Origin: an uncultured Cocleimonas sp.
Lineage (GTDB): Bacteria > Pseudomonadota > Gammaproteobacteria > Thiotrichales > Thiotrichaceae
Length of the DNA: 64,000 nucleotides
Direction: 5' to 3'
Assembly: GCF_947495625.1 (NCBI RefSeq)
Contig: NZ_CANLZW010000022.1
Location: 18,135 to 82,134, forward strand
Position numbers and translations under genes: made by a program. Of this stretch, positions 7,254-15,059 are shown one piece after another (positions within the stretch are counted from its first letter, which is position 1; every line of letters starts with the position of its first letter). The notes under the pieces were generated by a model. The model was not told where the DNA came from. It saw only the letters and a list, made by a program, of their open reading frames with translations, and did not search any database.

Positions 7254-9968
7254 TTGTCAGACAATAAAGACAAACCATTTGATACATTAAACCTCTCCGA
7301 GGTTTCAGATATTGTTACCGATTCCACAGATGATGCTGTGGACGTTGAAAACTCTGTGGACGTTGAAAACAGCAATGAGCATGATGGTGTTGATGTTGAG
7401 CCAGATGTGTTGGCAGAAGAAGACGCTGATTTAACAGAACAAGCTGTTCCACCCAGAAAACGTACGGTTTTCGGCATTATCTTAGGTGTATTTAAAGGCT
7501 TATGGCGCGTATCCAGAATCGCTATTTTGATCGGTATTGTGATTGGCTCATTATTGACTGCAGCTTATGTTTTACAACAGGATGAACTGGTTCGATCGCA
7601 GTTTGAAGGTAAGCGTTGGGCATTGCCAGCGCGTGTTTTTGCAAGACCGCTGGAAATTTACGAGGGTCAGAGTTTAAAGCCGGAAAATCTACAAAAAGAA
7701 CTTCAATTATTGGGTTACAGCTATGTGACTCATCTGGTCGGAACGGGACAATTCACCAAAGATAAAAAAGGATTGTTTTCTATTCAAACGCGTGGTTTTA
7801 AGTTTGCTCAAGATCAGGAAATTTCACGCAGAATCAGTATTCAAATTAAAAAAGATAAAATCGTCAAATTATTGAATACAGAGAGTAATGAGCCATTAAC
7901 CCTAATGCGCCTCGAGCCCGTTTTAATTGGTAATTTCTATCCACAGCACAATGAAGACCGCGTTTTGGTAAAGCTGGATGACGTCACACCGCTACTGGCA
8001 AAAGGTCTGGTTGCTGTTGAAGATAAGAAATTCTACGACCACTTTGGTGTTAATCCAAAATCTATTGTTCGCGCAGTGTTGGCAAATGCTGAAGCAGGTC
8101 GAAGAGTTCAGGGTGCAAGTACGCTGACACAACAGTTAGTGAAAAACTTCTTTTTAACCAGCGAAAAAAGTTATAAGCGTAAAGCGCAAGAAGCCATCAT
8201 GGCGATGCTGCTTGAGGTGCATTACGATAAACAAGAAATCCTCGAAGCCTATTTAAATGAAATTTATCTGGGGCAAAACGGTAAACGCGCGATACATGGT
8301 TTCGGTTTAGCGTCTCAATTTTATTTCAATAAGCCGATTAGTGAATTAAGCACAGAACAGGTCGCACTATTAATTGGTTTGGCAAAAGGCCCTTCGGTTT
8401 ACAACCCAAGATCTCATCCTAAAAGAGCAATGGAACGTCGTAACCTTGTGTTGGATGTGATGGCGAGGGAAGGCGTTCTGGAAGAAGAGAAAGTCGCTGT
8501 TCTTAAGAAAAAGCCTTTGGGTGTGAATACCTTTGCGCCACCGAGTGTAAGTCCTTTTCCTTCTTATTTAGAACTGGTGCGTAAGCAATTACAGAGAGAT
8601 TACAACGAGAAAGATTTGAATTCCGAAGGATTGCTGATCTTTACTTCGATGGATCCTATCGTTCAAATCACCGCTGAAAAAGTATTAAAGAAACGTATCG
8701 AGCAACTCGAAAAATCCAAACGCATGGAGAAAGATAAACTCAATGGTGCGATGGTGGTTAGTAGCGCTCAGGGCAGTGAAGTATTGGCTGTGGTGGGTGG
8801 CCGTGATGCACGTTTTGCAGGTTATAACCGTGCTTTAAGTGCTTCACGTCAAATAGGCTCGTTGATTAAGCCGGTGGTTTACCTGTCTGCAATTGAATCT
8901 GGCGAATATACCTTGGCTAGTCCCGTTGATGCTGGGCCAGTAACAGTGCGCTTGTCTAAAACAAAAACCTGGAAACCGAAAAACTATAGCGGAAAAGATT
9001 TAGGCATCGTTCCATTTGAAGAAGGTTTGGTTAAATCCCTAAATACGCCAACGGTGCGTATTGGCATCACCTTAGGTCTGGAGCAGGTTATTCGTACCTT
9101 GCATAACCTGGGTTTAAATCATGAAGTGACAGAGAACCCCTCTTTACTGTTGGGCGCTATACAGTTAACGCCGATGGAAGTGCAACAGATTTATCAAACA
9201 TTGGCAGCTGGTGGAAGTTATACGCCGCTAAAAGCGATTCGAAGTGTAATGAATTCATACGGTGAAACGCTCAAGAGTTATCCATTAAAAGTTCGACAGG
9301 TTGCCAAAGAAGAATCGGTTTATTTGTTAACTTACGCGATGAATAAAGTCACCAAAGAAGGCACAGCACGTTATTTAAGCCACGCTTTACCCGCATGGAA
9401 AAATTCTGCAGGTAAAACAGGTACCACCAATAAAAATGTAGATAGTTGGTACGCTGGGTTTACGGGCCAGCATGTGGTGTCTGTCTGGGTAGGTCGAGAT
9501 GACAATAAGCCTACGGGTTTTACGGGGGCTGCTGGCGCTTTACGTGTTTGGGCTGATTTCATGAAAGAGATTCCGACCAAACCATTTAAGCCCGTTAGAC
9601 CTAAAGGTATTAAGTTTATGAAGGTTGATACGGTTACAGGTCTGATTTTTAATCCATCATGTGGGAAATCTCATACAGTGCCTTTCTTTGCCGGAACAGA
9701 GCCTAATGAAATCAGTGAATGCGTTCCTGAAGTACAGTATGAAATTAGTAGCGAGTCTACAAATAATTCACCAGGTGCACCTGTATGGCAAGATAACAAT
9801 AGTGCGAATTACGCACCTAATAATCAAAACCGTCAAAATAGAAATCAGACTGATCAAATGAATTTGTCTGGAAATGGAATGGCTAAGAAAAAAGCCATTC
9901 AATGGAGCAATAAACAAAAACAGAAAGCGCCTGTTGATGATGGTCCAATTTGGAGTGGTCAGTTATAA
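7254..9968 (+). CDS. mrcB: Bifunctional penicillin-binding protein 1b
   Basis: A 904-residue class A PBP making and cross-linking peptidoglycan. An acidic cytoplasmic N-terminus (1-70) precedes a membrane anchor (about 73-107) and a UB2H-like region (about 120-215). The GT51 glycosyltransferase has Glu256 in VAVEDKKFYDHFG and QGASTLTQQLVKN. The transpeptidase has S536-L-I-K, S595-L-N and K721-T-G-T. UB2H suggests activation by an LpoB-type partner. The start is TTG at 7254 with only a weak GGGG upstream, so the exact N-terminus is uncertain. The N-terminus contains a duplicated DVENS unit. Confidence 0.95.
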   Translation: MSDNKDKPFDTLNLSEVSDIVTDSTDDAVDVENSVDVENSNEHDGVDVEPDVLAEEDADLTEQAVPPRKRTVFGIILGVFKGLWRVSRIAILIGIVIGSLLTAAYVLQQDELVRSQFEGKRWALPARVFARPLEIYEGQSLKPENLQKELQLLGYSYVTHLVGTGQFTKDKKGLFSIQTRGFKFAQDQEISRRISIQIKKDKIVKLLNTESNEPLTLMRLEPVLIGNFYPQHNEDRVLVKLDDVTPLLAKGLVAVEDKKFYDHFGVNPKSIVRAVLANAEAGRRVQGASTLTQQLVKNFFLTSEKSYKRKAQEAIMAMLLEVHYDKQEILEAYLNEIYLGQNGKRAIHGFGLASQFYFNKPISELSTEQVALLIGLAKGPSVYNPRSHPKRAMERRNLVLDVMAREGVLEEEKVAVLKKKPLGVNTFAPPSVSPFPSYLELVRKQLQRDYNEKDLNSEGLLIFTSMDPIVQITAEKVLKKRIEQLEKSKRMEKDKLNGAMVVSSAQGSEVLAVVGGRDARFAGYNRALSASRQIGSLIKPVVYLSAIESGEYTLASPVDAGPVTVRLSKTKTWKPKNYSGKDLGIVPFEEGLVKSLNTPTVRIGITLGLEQVIRTLHNLGLNHEVTENPSLLLGAIQLTPMEVQQIYQTLAAGGSYTPLKAIRSVMNSYGETLKSYPLKVRQVAKEESVYLLTYAMNKVTKEGTARYLSHALPAWKNSAGKTGTTNKNVDSWYAGFTGQHVVSVWVGRDDNKPTGFTGAAGALRVWADFMKEIPTKPFKPVRPKGIKFMKVDTVTGLIFNPSCGKSHTVPFFAGTEPNEISECVPEVQYEISSESTNNSPGAPVWQDNNSANYAPNNQNRQNRNQTDQMNLSGNGMAKKKAIQWSNKQKQKAPVDDGPIWSGQL
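7337..7370 (+). repeat. 18-bp tandem duplication in mrcB N-terminal codons
   Basis: TGTGGACGTTGAAAAC occurs at 7337-7352 and 7355-7370 (period 18), encoding two copies of VDVENS in the disordered acidic tail of PBP1b. It looks like a recent in-frame slippage. Confidence 0.7.
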
Positions 9969-10037
9969 GCTGTCATATATTGGTTGCTTATTGAGCTTCT
10001 GGTAATATACTCCGCGCTCATTCATTCTATTTAAGTA

Positions 10038-10113
10038 CACCCCCCTACTTATAGCGTGTTTTTTGTCGTCAAGAAAATTAGAAATAAAAAAGCCCTCAAA
10101 GTAGGGGGGTGAT
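10038..10113. repeat. Inverted pair of dispersed repeats, copies D and E
   Basis: CACCCCCCTACTTATAG (10038-10054, copy D) and AAAGTAGGGGGGTGATC (10098-10114 region, copy E) are inverted relative to each other, with 13-bp complementary ends CACCCCCCTACTT/AAGTAGGGGGGTG and a 76-bp total span. Copy D followed by TTTTTT could terminate mrcB. Copy E sits 45 bp upstream of the next gene. The arrangement looks like a miniature element with terminal inverted repeats. Confidence 0.8.
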
Positions 10114-10157
10114 CAAGATAACTCTTACAAGCTTTATAAAACCTGTATTTACTGAAA

Positions 10158-10964
10158 ATGAAAACCAGAGAAAGCATAAGCAACATGAACACATATCCTC
10201 AATACAATAATCAATCTAACTATCAGTTTACTGTTCAATTTATTTACAGACTAAAATATATAGGACTGGCGTTATTGCTAATGAGTGTGACTGGTTGTTC
10301 GGTGGTCGATTCGTTTCAGTCACCTAAACCTCAAGCTAAAAGCTTACCTAAAATACCCGAAATCAAACGCCAACAAGTCAATAAGCCCCGCTATACACAA
10401 CCAAAAAAAGTGACGCGTGTGCAAAAAGCTCCGGTTAAAAAAGTATTGAAACCTCAAGCGAGAGTGATTACTGCTGAGGAAAGAATGCAAGCTAAAGAAC
10501 TGTTGCAGAAACAGGCTAAGGAGAAAGCTACGGTAGACATCGACCCTTATGCGGCTGTACCAGAGAGTGACTCTTTGAGTATTACTTCTACAGTGGAAAA
10601 TCCTGCGCCAGAGGAAGAAGTTACTTCTGGTACTTCTTCGAATAGCTCTCCTGCAGTTAAGTCATTATTGATCGGAGCACGTGCAGATTTGGCAATGGGC
10701 AAAAATAGCTCAGCAGTGAGTAAACTGGAAAGAGGTTTGCGCATAGAATCCCAGAACCCAGAATTATGGCATTTACTGTCTAAGGCGCATTACTCAGATA
10801 ATGATTACACACAGGCTATTACCATGGCTAAAAAATCTAATCGTTATTCGAACGATGATAGTTTGATTGCGCAAAACTGGGCGTTAATTAAAAAAGCAGG
10901 TGAGAAATCTGGTAACGCTACTGTTATTAAAGAAGCGCTTGATTACATCAAGTTAAATCCTTGA
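10158..10964 (+). CDS. TPR-containing lipoprotein
   Basis: About 268 residues. A hydrophobic signal ends in lipobox SVTGC, followed by a basic Pro/Lys/Gln-rich linker and an acidic Ser/Thr stretch. A C-terminal tetratricopeptide-like helical region lies at about residues 175-265 (ADLAMGKNSSAVSKLERGL, AYTQ-type repeats). The start could be 10158 or the ATG at 10185; neither has an ideal ribosome site. The stop is one base before the yoaA ATG, so the genes are probably cotranscribed. Precise function is unknown; likely a periplasmic or outer-membrane scaffold protein. Confidence 0.75.
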   Translation: MKTRESISNMNTYPQYNNQSNYQFTVQFIYRLKYIGLALLLMSVTGCSVVDSFQSPKPQAKSLPKIPEIKRQQVNKPRYTQPKKVTRVQKAPVKKVLKPQARVITAEERMQAKELLQKQAKEKATVDIDPYAAVPESDSLSITSTVENPAPEEEVTSGTSSNSSPAVKSLLIGARADLAMGKNSSAVSKLERGLRIESQNPELWHLLSKAHYSDNDYTQAITMAKKSNRYSNDDSLIAQNWALIKKAGEKSGNATVIKEALDYIKLNP

Positions 10965-10965
10965 T

Positions 10966-12957
10966 ATGGGAATTGATTTAGATGATAACTGGAAAAAACT
11001 GCTTAGTGATGATGGGCCGCTAGCAGCCGCCATACCTGGGTTTCAGGTGCGTGATCAACAACAGCAAATGATGGAAGCGGTTGGTGAAGCGATTCAAAAC
11101 CATTCTGCTGCGGTTATCGAGGCGGGTACGGGTGTTGGTAAAACCTTTGCATATTTAGTCCCAGCCATAGCTTCTGGCGGTCGAATTATCGTTTCAACAG
11201 GGACCAAAACCTTACAAGACCAGCTTTTTGCCAAAGATTTGCCAGTCGTTAAAAATGCTTTAAAAACAGATACCCAAATCGCATTGCTTAAAGGGCGTGC
11301 AAATTATCTGTGTCGTTATCGCTTAGGGCGTGCGCAGTCGGAAGGTCAATTCGATGATCGCCGTACCATTTCTCATTTGCAACGAATTGCTGATTGGGAA
11401 GTCATGACCTTTTCTGGTGATATTGGTGAGCTCAATAGCGTTCCCAGAGATGCTGAAGTCTGGCAGCACGTCACTTCAACGGCAGATAATTGTCTAGGCA
11501 CAGATTGTGGGGATTACGATAGCTGTTTTGTGGTTAAAGCCCGAAGAGAAGCGCAAGAAGCGGATGTTGTTGTCGTTAATCATCATTTATTCTTTGCAGA
11601 TTTAGCCTTAAAAGAAGAAGGTTTTGGCGAATTATTGCCGAGTGCGAATGCGGTGATTCTGGACGAGGCACATCAACTCCCGGAAGTTGCTTCTACGTTT
11701 TTTAGTGAAACATTGAGTAGTCGTCAATTAATTGAATTAGGTCGGGATACTCTCGCTGAAGTTCTTAGTGGCGCTGCAGATATGACAGATTTGCGCGATG
11801 ATTTACGAAAGTTAGAAAAGTGCGTATTAGATTTACGTTTAGCGATGGATAAACCGGGCCTTCGCGAGCCATGGTATAAAATAAAATCAAAGCCTGCGAT
11901 AGAGAAAGAGATTGCACATTTGGGTGAAATTCTTGATTCATTGTATGACCAGTTAAAAGTCGCAGCTGAGCGTAGTAAAGGCTTAGAGTCTTGCTATGAA
12001 CGTATTCAAGTTCAGGTAGAACGTTTACATAACTTAAATGATCCAAAAGCCAATACCGTTCAATGGTATGAAACCTATACACGATCATTTTCACTGGTTT
12101 CAACACCGTTAGATATTGCCGATACGTTTAAAAAACATTTAGAAAGTTGGCCATGTGCGTGGATTTTAACGTCAGCGACCATCGCAGTGGGTAAATCTTT
12201 CGATCATTTTACACAACGTATTGGCATGGAATCACCGAAAGAATTATTGCTCGATAGTCCATTTGATTATTGGCATAACGCGCTGCTTTATGCGCCACCG
12301 AATATTCCTGAGCCGCAAAATGTTGAGTTCGTACCTGCACTGGTTGAGGCGTCTATTCCTGTTATTAATGCCAGTGGTGGTAGAACGTTTATGTTGTTCA
12401 CTAGTTACCGAGCGCTCAATGAAGCCGCGGAGTTATTGCGAGGTGAAATAGATTACCCAATACTGGTACAAGGTGATTCATCACAAGGTGAGATGATCAA
12501 AAACTTCCGTAAACTGGGTAATGCCGTTTTGCTGGGAACCAGTAGTTTCTGGGAAGGTGTTGATGTCAGAGGAGAAGCGCTAAGTTGCGTGATCATTGAT
12601 AAGCTACCGTTTGCATCTCCTGGTGATCCGGTTCTTGAGGCGCGTATCAAGAGTATTCGTGAGGCCGGCGGTAATCCTTTCTTTGAGTATCAGCTACCGC
12701 AAGCAGTAATTGCACTTAAACAGGGTGTAGGGCGTCTTATTCGCGATGATAACGATACAGGCTTGCTGATGATCTGTGACCCGCGTCTACGTACTAAATC
12801 TTACGGAAATACTTTTCTGGAAAGTATGCCGAGAGTCCCTAGAACCAGTAAACTTGAAGTGGTTGAGCGCTTTTTCGAACATCTAAAAACTAAAAAACTC
12901 CAGACTGAAGCGTCAAAGGACGAAGATCTGGATAAAGGTAAAACTGCCGATGCCTAA
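10966..12957 (+). CDS. yoaA: DinG/XPD-family ATP-dependent helicase YoaA
   Basis: A 663-residue superfamily 2 iron-sulfur helicase. Walker A AGTGVGKT is at residues 53-60 and the DEAH box at 233-236. Four cysteines suited to a 4Fe-4S cluster are present (Cys116, 176, 181, 187), and the C-terminal motif QGVGRLIR is intact. Its N-terminus (GPLAAAIPGFQVRDQQ) and length fit YoaA better than the longer DinG. YoaA acts in DNA damage tolerance, in E. coli with HolC. It overlaps tsaB by 8 bp, a gene neighbourhood also seen in E. coli. Confidence 0.93.
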   Translation: MGIDLDDNWKKLLSDDGPLAAAIPGFQVRDQQQQMMEAVGEAIQNHSAAVIEAGTGVGKTFAYLVPAIASGGRIIVSTGTKTLQDQLFAKDLPVVKNALKTDTQIALLKGRANYLCRYRLGRAQSEGQFDDRRTISHLQRIADWEVMTFSGDIGELNSVPRDAEVWQHVTSTADNCLGTDCGDYDSCFVVKARREAQEADVVVVNHHLFFADLALKEEGFGELLPSANAVILDEAHQLPEVASTFFSETLSSRQLIELGRDTLAEVLSGAADMTDLRDDLRKLEKCVLDLRLAMDKPGLREPWYKIKSKPAIEKEIAHLGEILDSLYDQLKVAAERSKGLESCYERIQVQVERLHNLNDPKANTVQWYETYTRSFSLVSTPLDIADTFKKHLESWPCAWILTSATIAVGKSFDHFTQRIGMESPKELLLDSPFDYWHNALLYAPPNIPEPQNVEFVPALVEASIPVINASGGRTFMLFTSYRALNEAAELLRGEIDYPILVQGDSSQGEMIKNFRKLGNAVLLGTSSFWEGVDVRGEALSCVIIDKLPFASPGDPVLEARIKSIREAGGNPFFEYQLPQAVIALKQGVGRLIRDDNDTGLLMICDPRLRTKSYGNTFLESMPRVPRTSKLEVVERFFEHLKTKKLQTEASKDEDLDKGKTADA

Positions 12958-13729
12958 TATACTTGCAATAGAAACTGCTACAGAAGCTTGTTCTGCAGCT
13001 TTGATTAGTTTTGAAGATAATTCAATTGATATAGATGTTAACACTGCAGAGCTAAAAGATGTTGAGCCTAAAATAATCTCTCAATTTAAACTTGCCCCAC
13101 GAGAGCACACCAAACTTATTCTGCCAATGATAGAAAAAGTGCTGAAAGTAGGGGGGTGTACCATGGATGATATTGATGCGATTGCATTTGGTCGTGGCCC
13201 AGGAGCTTTCACAGGATTACGTATTGCCGCAGGCATCGCTCAAGGGTTAGCGCTTTCTATAGACAAACCTGTGATTCCTGTTTCTACCTTATCTGCCTTA
13301 GCACTTCAGACTGTATCAGCGTTGCAGGCAAGCCAACAAAGTTATGCGGGTGAAACGATTATTGTGGGGCTTGATGCGCGAATGGATGAAGTCTATTGGG
13401 GGGCTTTTGAATTCCAAAAAAGTGAATTAATTCTCACAAATGATGAAAAAGTCACAAAAATGGTTGAGATAGGGGAGTATATTGACAGTTTTGAGGGCAA
13501 ACATTTTCTAGGTATCGGTTCAGCCTGGGATGCATATACTTTGGAAACATTGGATGGTTCTGTTAAAAATTCTGAGCAAACCTTAACGATCATCGAGAAT
13601 GCTTTTCCTAGTGCAACGGAAATTGCTCGCTTAGCGATGATTGAGTTTTTACAACAAAGAACAGTCGCAATTGAAGATGCGCAACCAGTGTATATTCGTA
13701 ATAATGTTGCTCAGAAGTCAAAGAAATAA
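12950..13729 (+). CDS. tsaB: tRNA t6A biosynthesis protein TsaB
   Basis: A 259-residue ASKHA-fold protein, partner of TsaD/TsaE in making N6-threonylcarbamoyladenosine at tRNA position 37. Conserved features are ILAIETATEACSAAL at the N-terminus, PREHTKLILPMI, FGRGPGAFTGLRI and the C-terminal AQPVYIRNNVA. It is about 28 residues longer than E. coli TsaB, mostly from an insert after the first strands. Residues KVGGC, between PMIEKVL and TMDDID, are encoded by a perfect 14-bp match to the dispersed repeat, without changing the alignment length against E. coli TsaB. It overlaps yoaA by 8 bp. Confidence 0.95.
   Translation: MPNILAIETATEACSAALISFEDNSIDIDVNTAELKDVEPKIISQFKLAPREHTKLILPMIEKVLKVGGCTMDDIDAIAFGRGPGAFTGLRIAAGIAQGLALSIDKPVIPVSTLSALALQTVSALQASQQSYAGETIIVGLDARMDEVYWGAFEFQKSELILTNDEKVTKMVEIGEYIDSFEGKHFLGIGSAWDAYTLETLDGSVKNSEQTLTIIENAFPSATEIARLAMIEFLQQRTVAIEDAQPVYIRNNVAQKSKK
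13145..13160 (+). repeat. Dispersed repeat core inside tsaB
   Basis: AAAGTAGGGGGGTG (13145-13158) matches the intergenic core exactly and is read in frame as AAA GTA GGG GGG TGT (KVGGC). The GGG GGG codon pair is unusual for this AT-rich genome. Confidence 0.8.
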
Positions 13730-13998
13730 TAAAAATTATAGGTACTACAATACCTTATGATTCTTACCTGAATGGGTAATATCAATAAATACAATTGTTT
13801 GAGATCATAATCGACATTAATTTTTAATGTGAGTAAACTGATTTGTAATAGTCTAGTTTATAAATAATTATAATTAAAATGAACCTTTGCATACAAATTT
13901 CCATCTAACATCCATGAACCTTTTTAATTTTAAGCGCAAATAGAAGCATAAATAGTTAAGCAAGTTTTGTTTCTTGTTAATTAGAACAATCAAAGTAT

Positions 13999-14874
13999 AT
14001 GAAAATTAAATTTTACGGAGTGAGAGGCTCAATAGCCACACCTGGACCTAGTACTATTCGCTATGGCGGGAACACTGCGTGTGTCTCTGTTAGGTCAGAT
14101 GATGGTTCTCATTTCGTATTAGATGCAGGGACTGGAATAAAAATATTGGGCGATGAGCTCATGGAACAATCTTCTAAAGAAGATATTCATTTGTTTTTTA
14201 GCCATTATCACTGGGATCATATTCAAGGCTTTCCTTTTTTCCTGCCTGCCTATCAGCCAGACCAAACGATTAACTTACTCGCGGCACACATGCAGGATGA
14301 GGAAACACATACTGTGTTAACACAAATGACTGATCCGCACTTTCCTGTACCCAGCGACAGGTTAGAGGCTAAAGTAAAAGTTTTATCCGTCATTAATAGC
14401 ATGTTGTTGATCGGAAAAACGCAAGTTAAAACCAAATCCTTGAATCACCCTGGTGGTGGTTCTGCTTATCGTTTGGATATGCCTGAAGGTAGTATGGCTT
14501 ATGCAACGGATAATGAGCTTTTCCCACCTAACGAACCAGATACGAATTATCAAGAGTGGGTAGATTTCTTTCAGGGTGTGGATTATTTGATTCATGATGC
14601 TATGTATTTGGATGATGAATTACAAAAAACACATGGCTGGGGACATTCTTTAATATCCCAGACCTTACAACTTGCGGTGGATGCAAAAGTTTCTAATCTG
14701 ATCTTATTTCATCATGATCCTTCAAGAACTGATGAGCAGTTAGATCAGATATTGATTGATAGTAAAGCGTGGGTGAAGTCACAAAATTCAAAATGCCAAG
14801 TGCATATGGCAAAAGAAGGTGATGAATATGTGGTTATGGAAGGCTTAAACTCAGCCAGAGTAGCTTTTGCCTGA
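13999..14874 (+). CDS. MBL-fold metallo-hydrolase
   Basis: A 291-residue metallo-beta-lactamase-fold protein. It begins MKIKFYGVRGSIATPGPST, typical of a phosphodiesterase-like MBL subfamily. The zinc motif is S-H69-Y-H71-W-D73-H74, with further ligands likely at the conserved HPGGG, ATDNE and FHHDP segments. Cytoplasmic, no signal peptide. The substrate cannot be told from sequence; related proteins include cyclic-nucleotide phosphodiesterases and PhnP-like enzymes. It lies 269 bp after tsaB and is probably separately transcribed. The perfect hairpin at 15002-15023 follows it. Confidence 0.85.
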   Translation: MKIKFYGVRGSIATPGPSTIRYGGNTACVSVRSDDGSHFVLDAGTGIKILGDELMEQSSKEDIHLFFSHYHWDHIQGFPFFLPAYQPDQTINLLAAHMQDEETHTVLTQMTDPHFPVPSDRLEAKVKVLSVINSMLLIGKTQVKTKSLNHPGGGSAYRLDMPEGSMAYATDNELFPPNEPDTNYQEWVDFFQGVDYLIHDAMYLDDELQKTHGWGHSLISQTLQLAVDAKVSNLILFHHDPSRTDEQLDQILIDSKAWVKSQNSKCQVHMAKEGDEYVVMEGLNSARVAFA

Positions 14875-15000
14875 GTTATCTGCTGCTTAGCTATTCTGTA
14901 GCAAAGCTATCAAGTGATTAGCTATATTCAGATTAAACTCTCTTAAATTCAAAGTTGGGCTCATTTCTAAAGCCCGAAATCAGTAAACATATAAAATTTA

Positions 15001-15027
15001 CACCCCCCTACTAATAGGGGGGTTTCT
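15001..15027. terminator. Palindromic repeat copy G, hairpin terminator
   Basis: ACCCCCCTA (15002-15010), loop CTAA, TAGGGGGGT (15015-15023): a perfect 9-bp stem followed by TTTCTATT. Both arms contain the dispersed-repeat G/C run. It lies between the convergent MBL gene and dctM, so it can act for both. This copy shows the symmetric form from which the other, one-sided copies may derive. Confidence 0.88.
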
Positions 15028-15059
15028 ATTCCATTTCTTTTATAGAGAGTCGTTGATTA

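Noticed and set aside
13145..13158. G-run repeat as a G-quadruplex
   Set aside because: Each copy has a single run of six G; an intramolecular quadruplex needs four runs.
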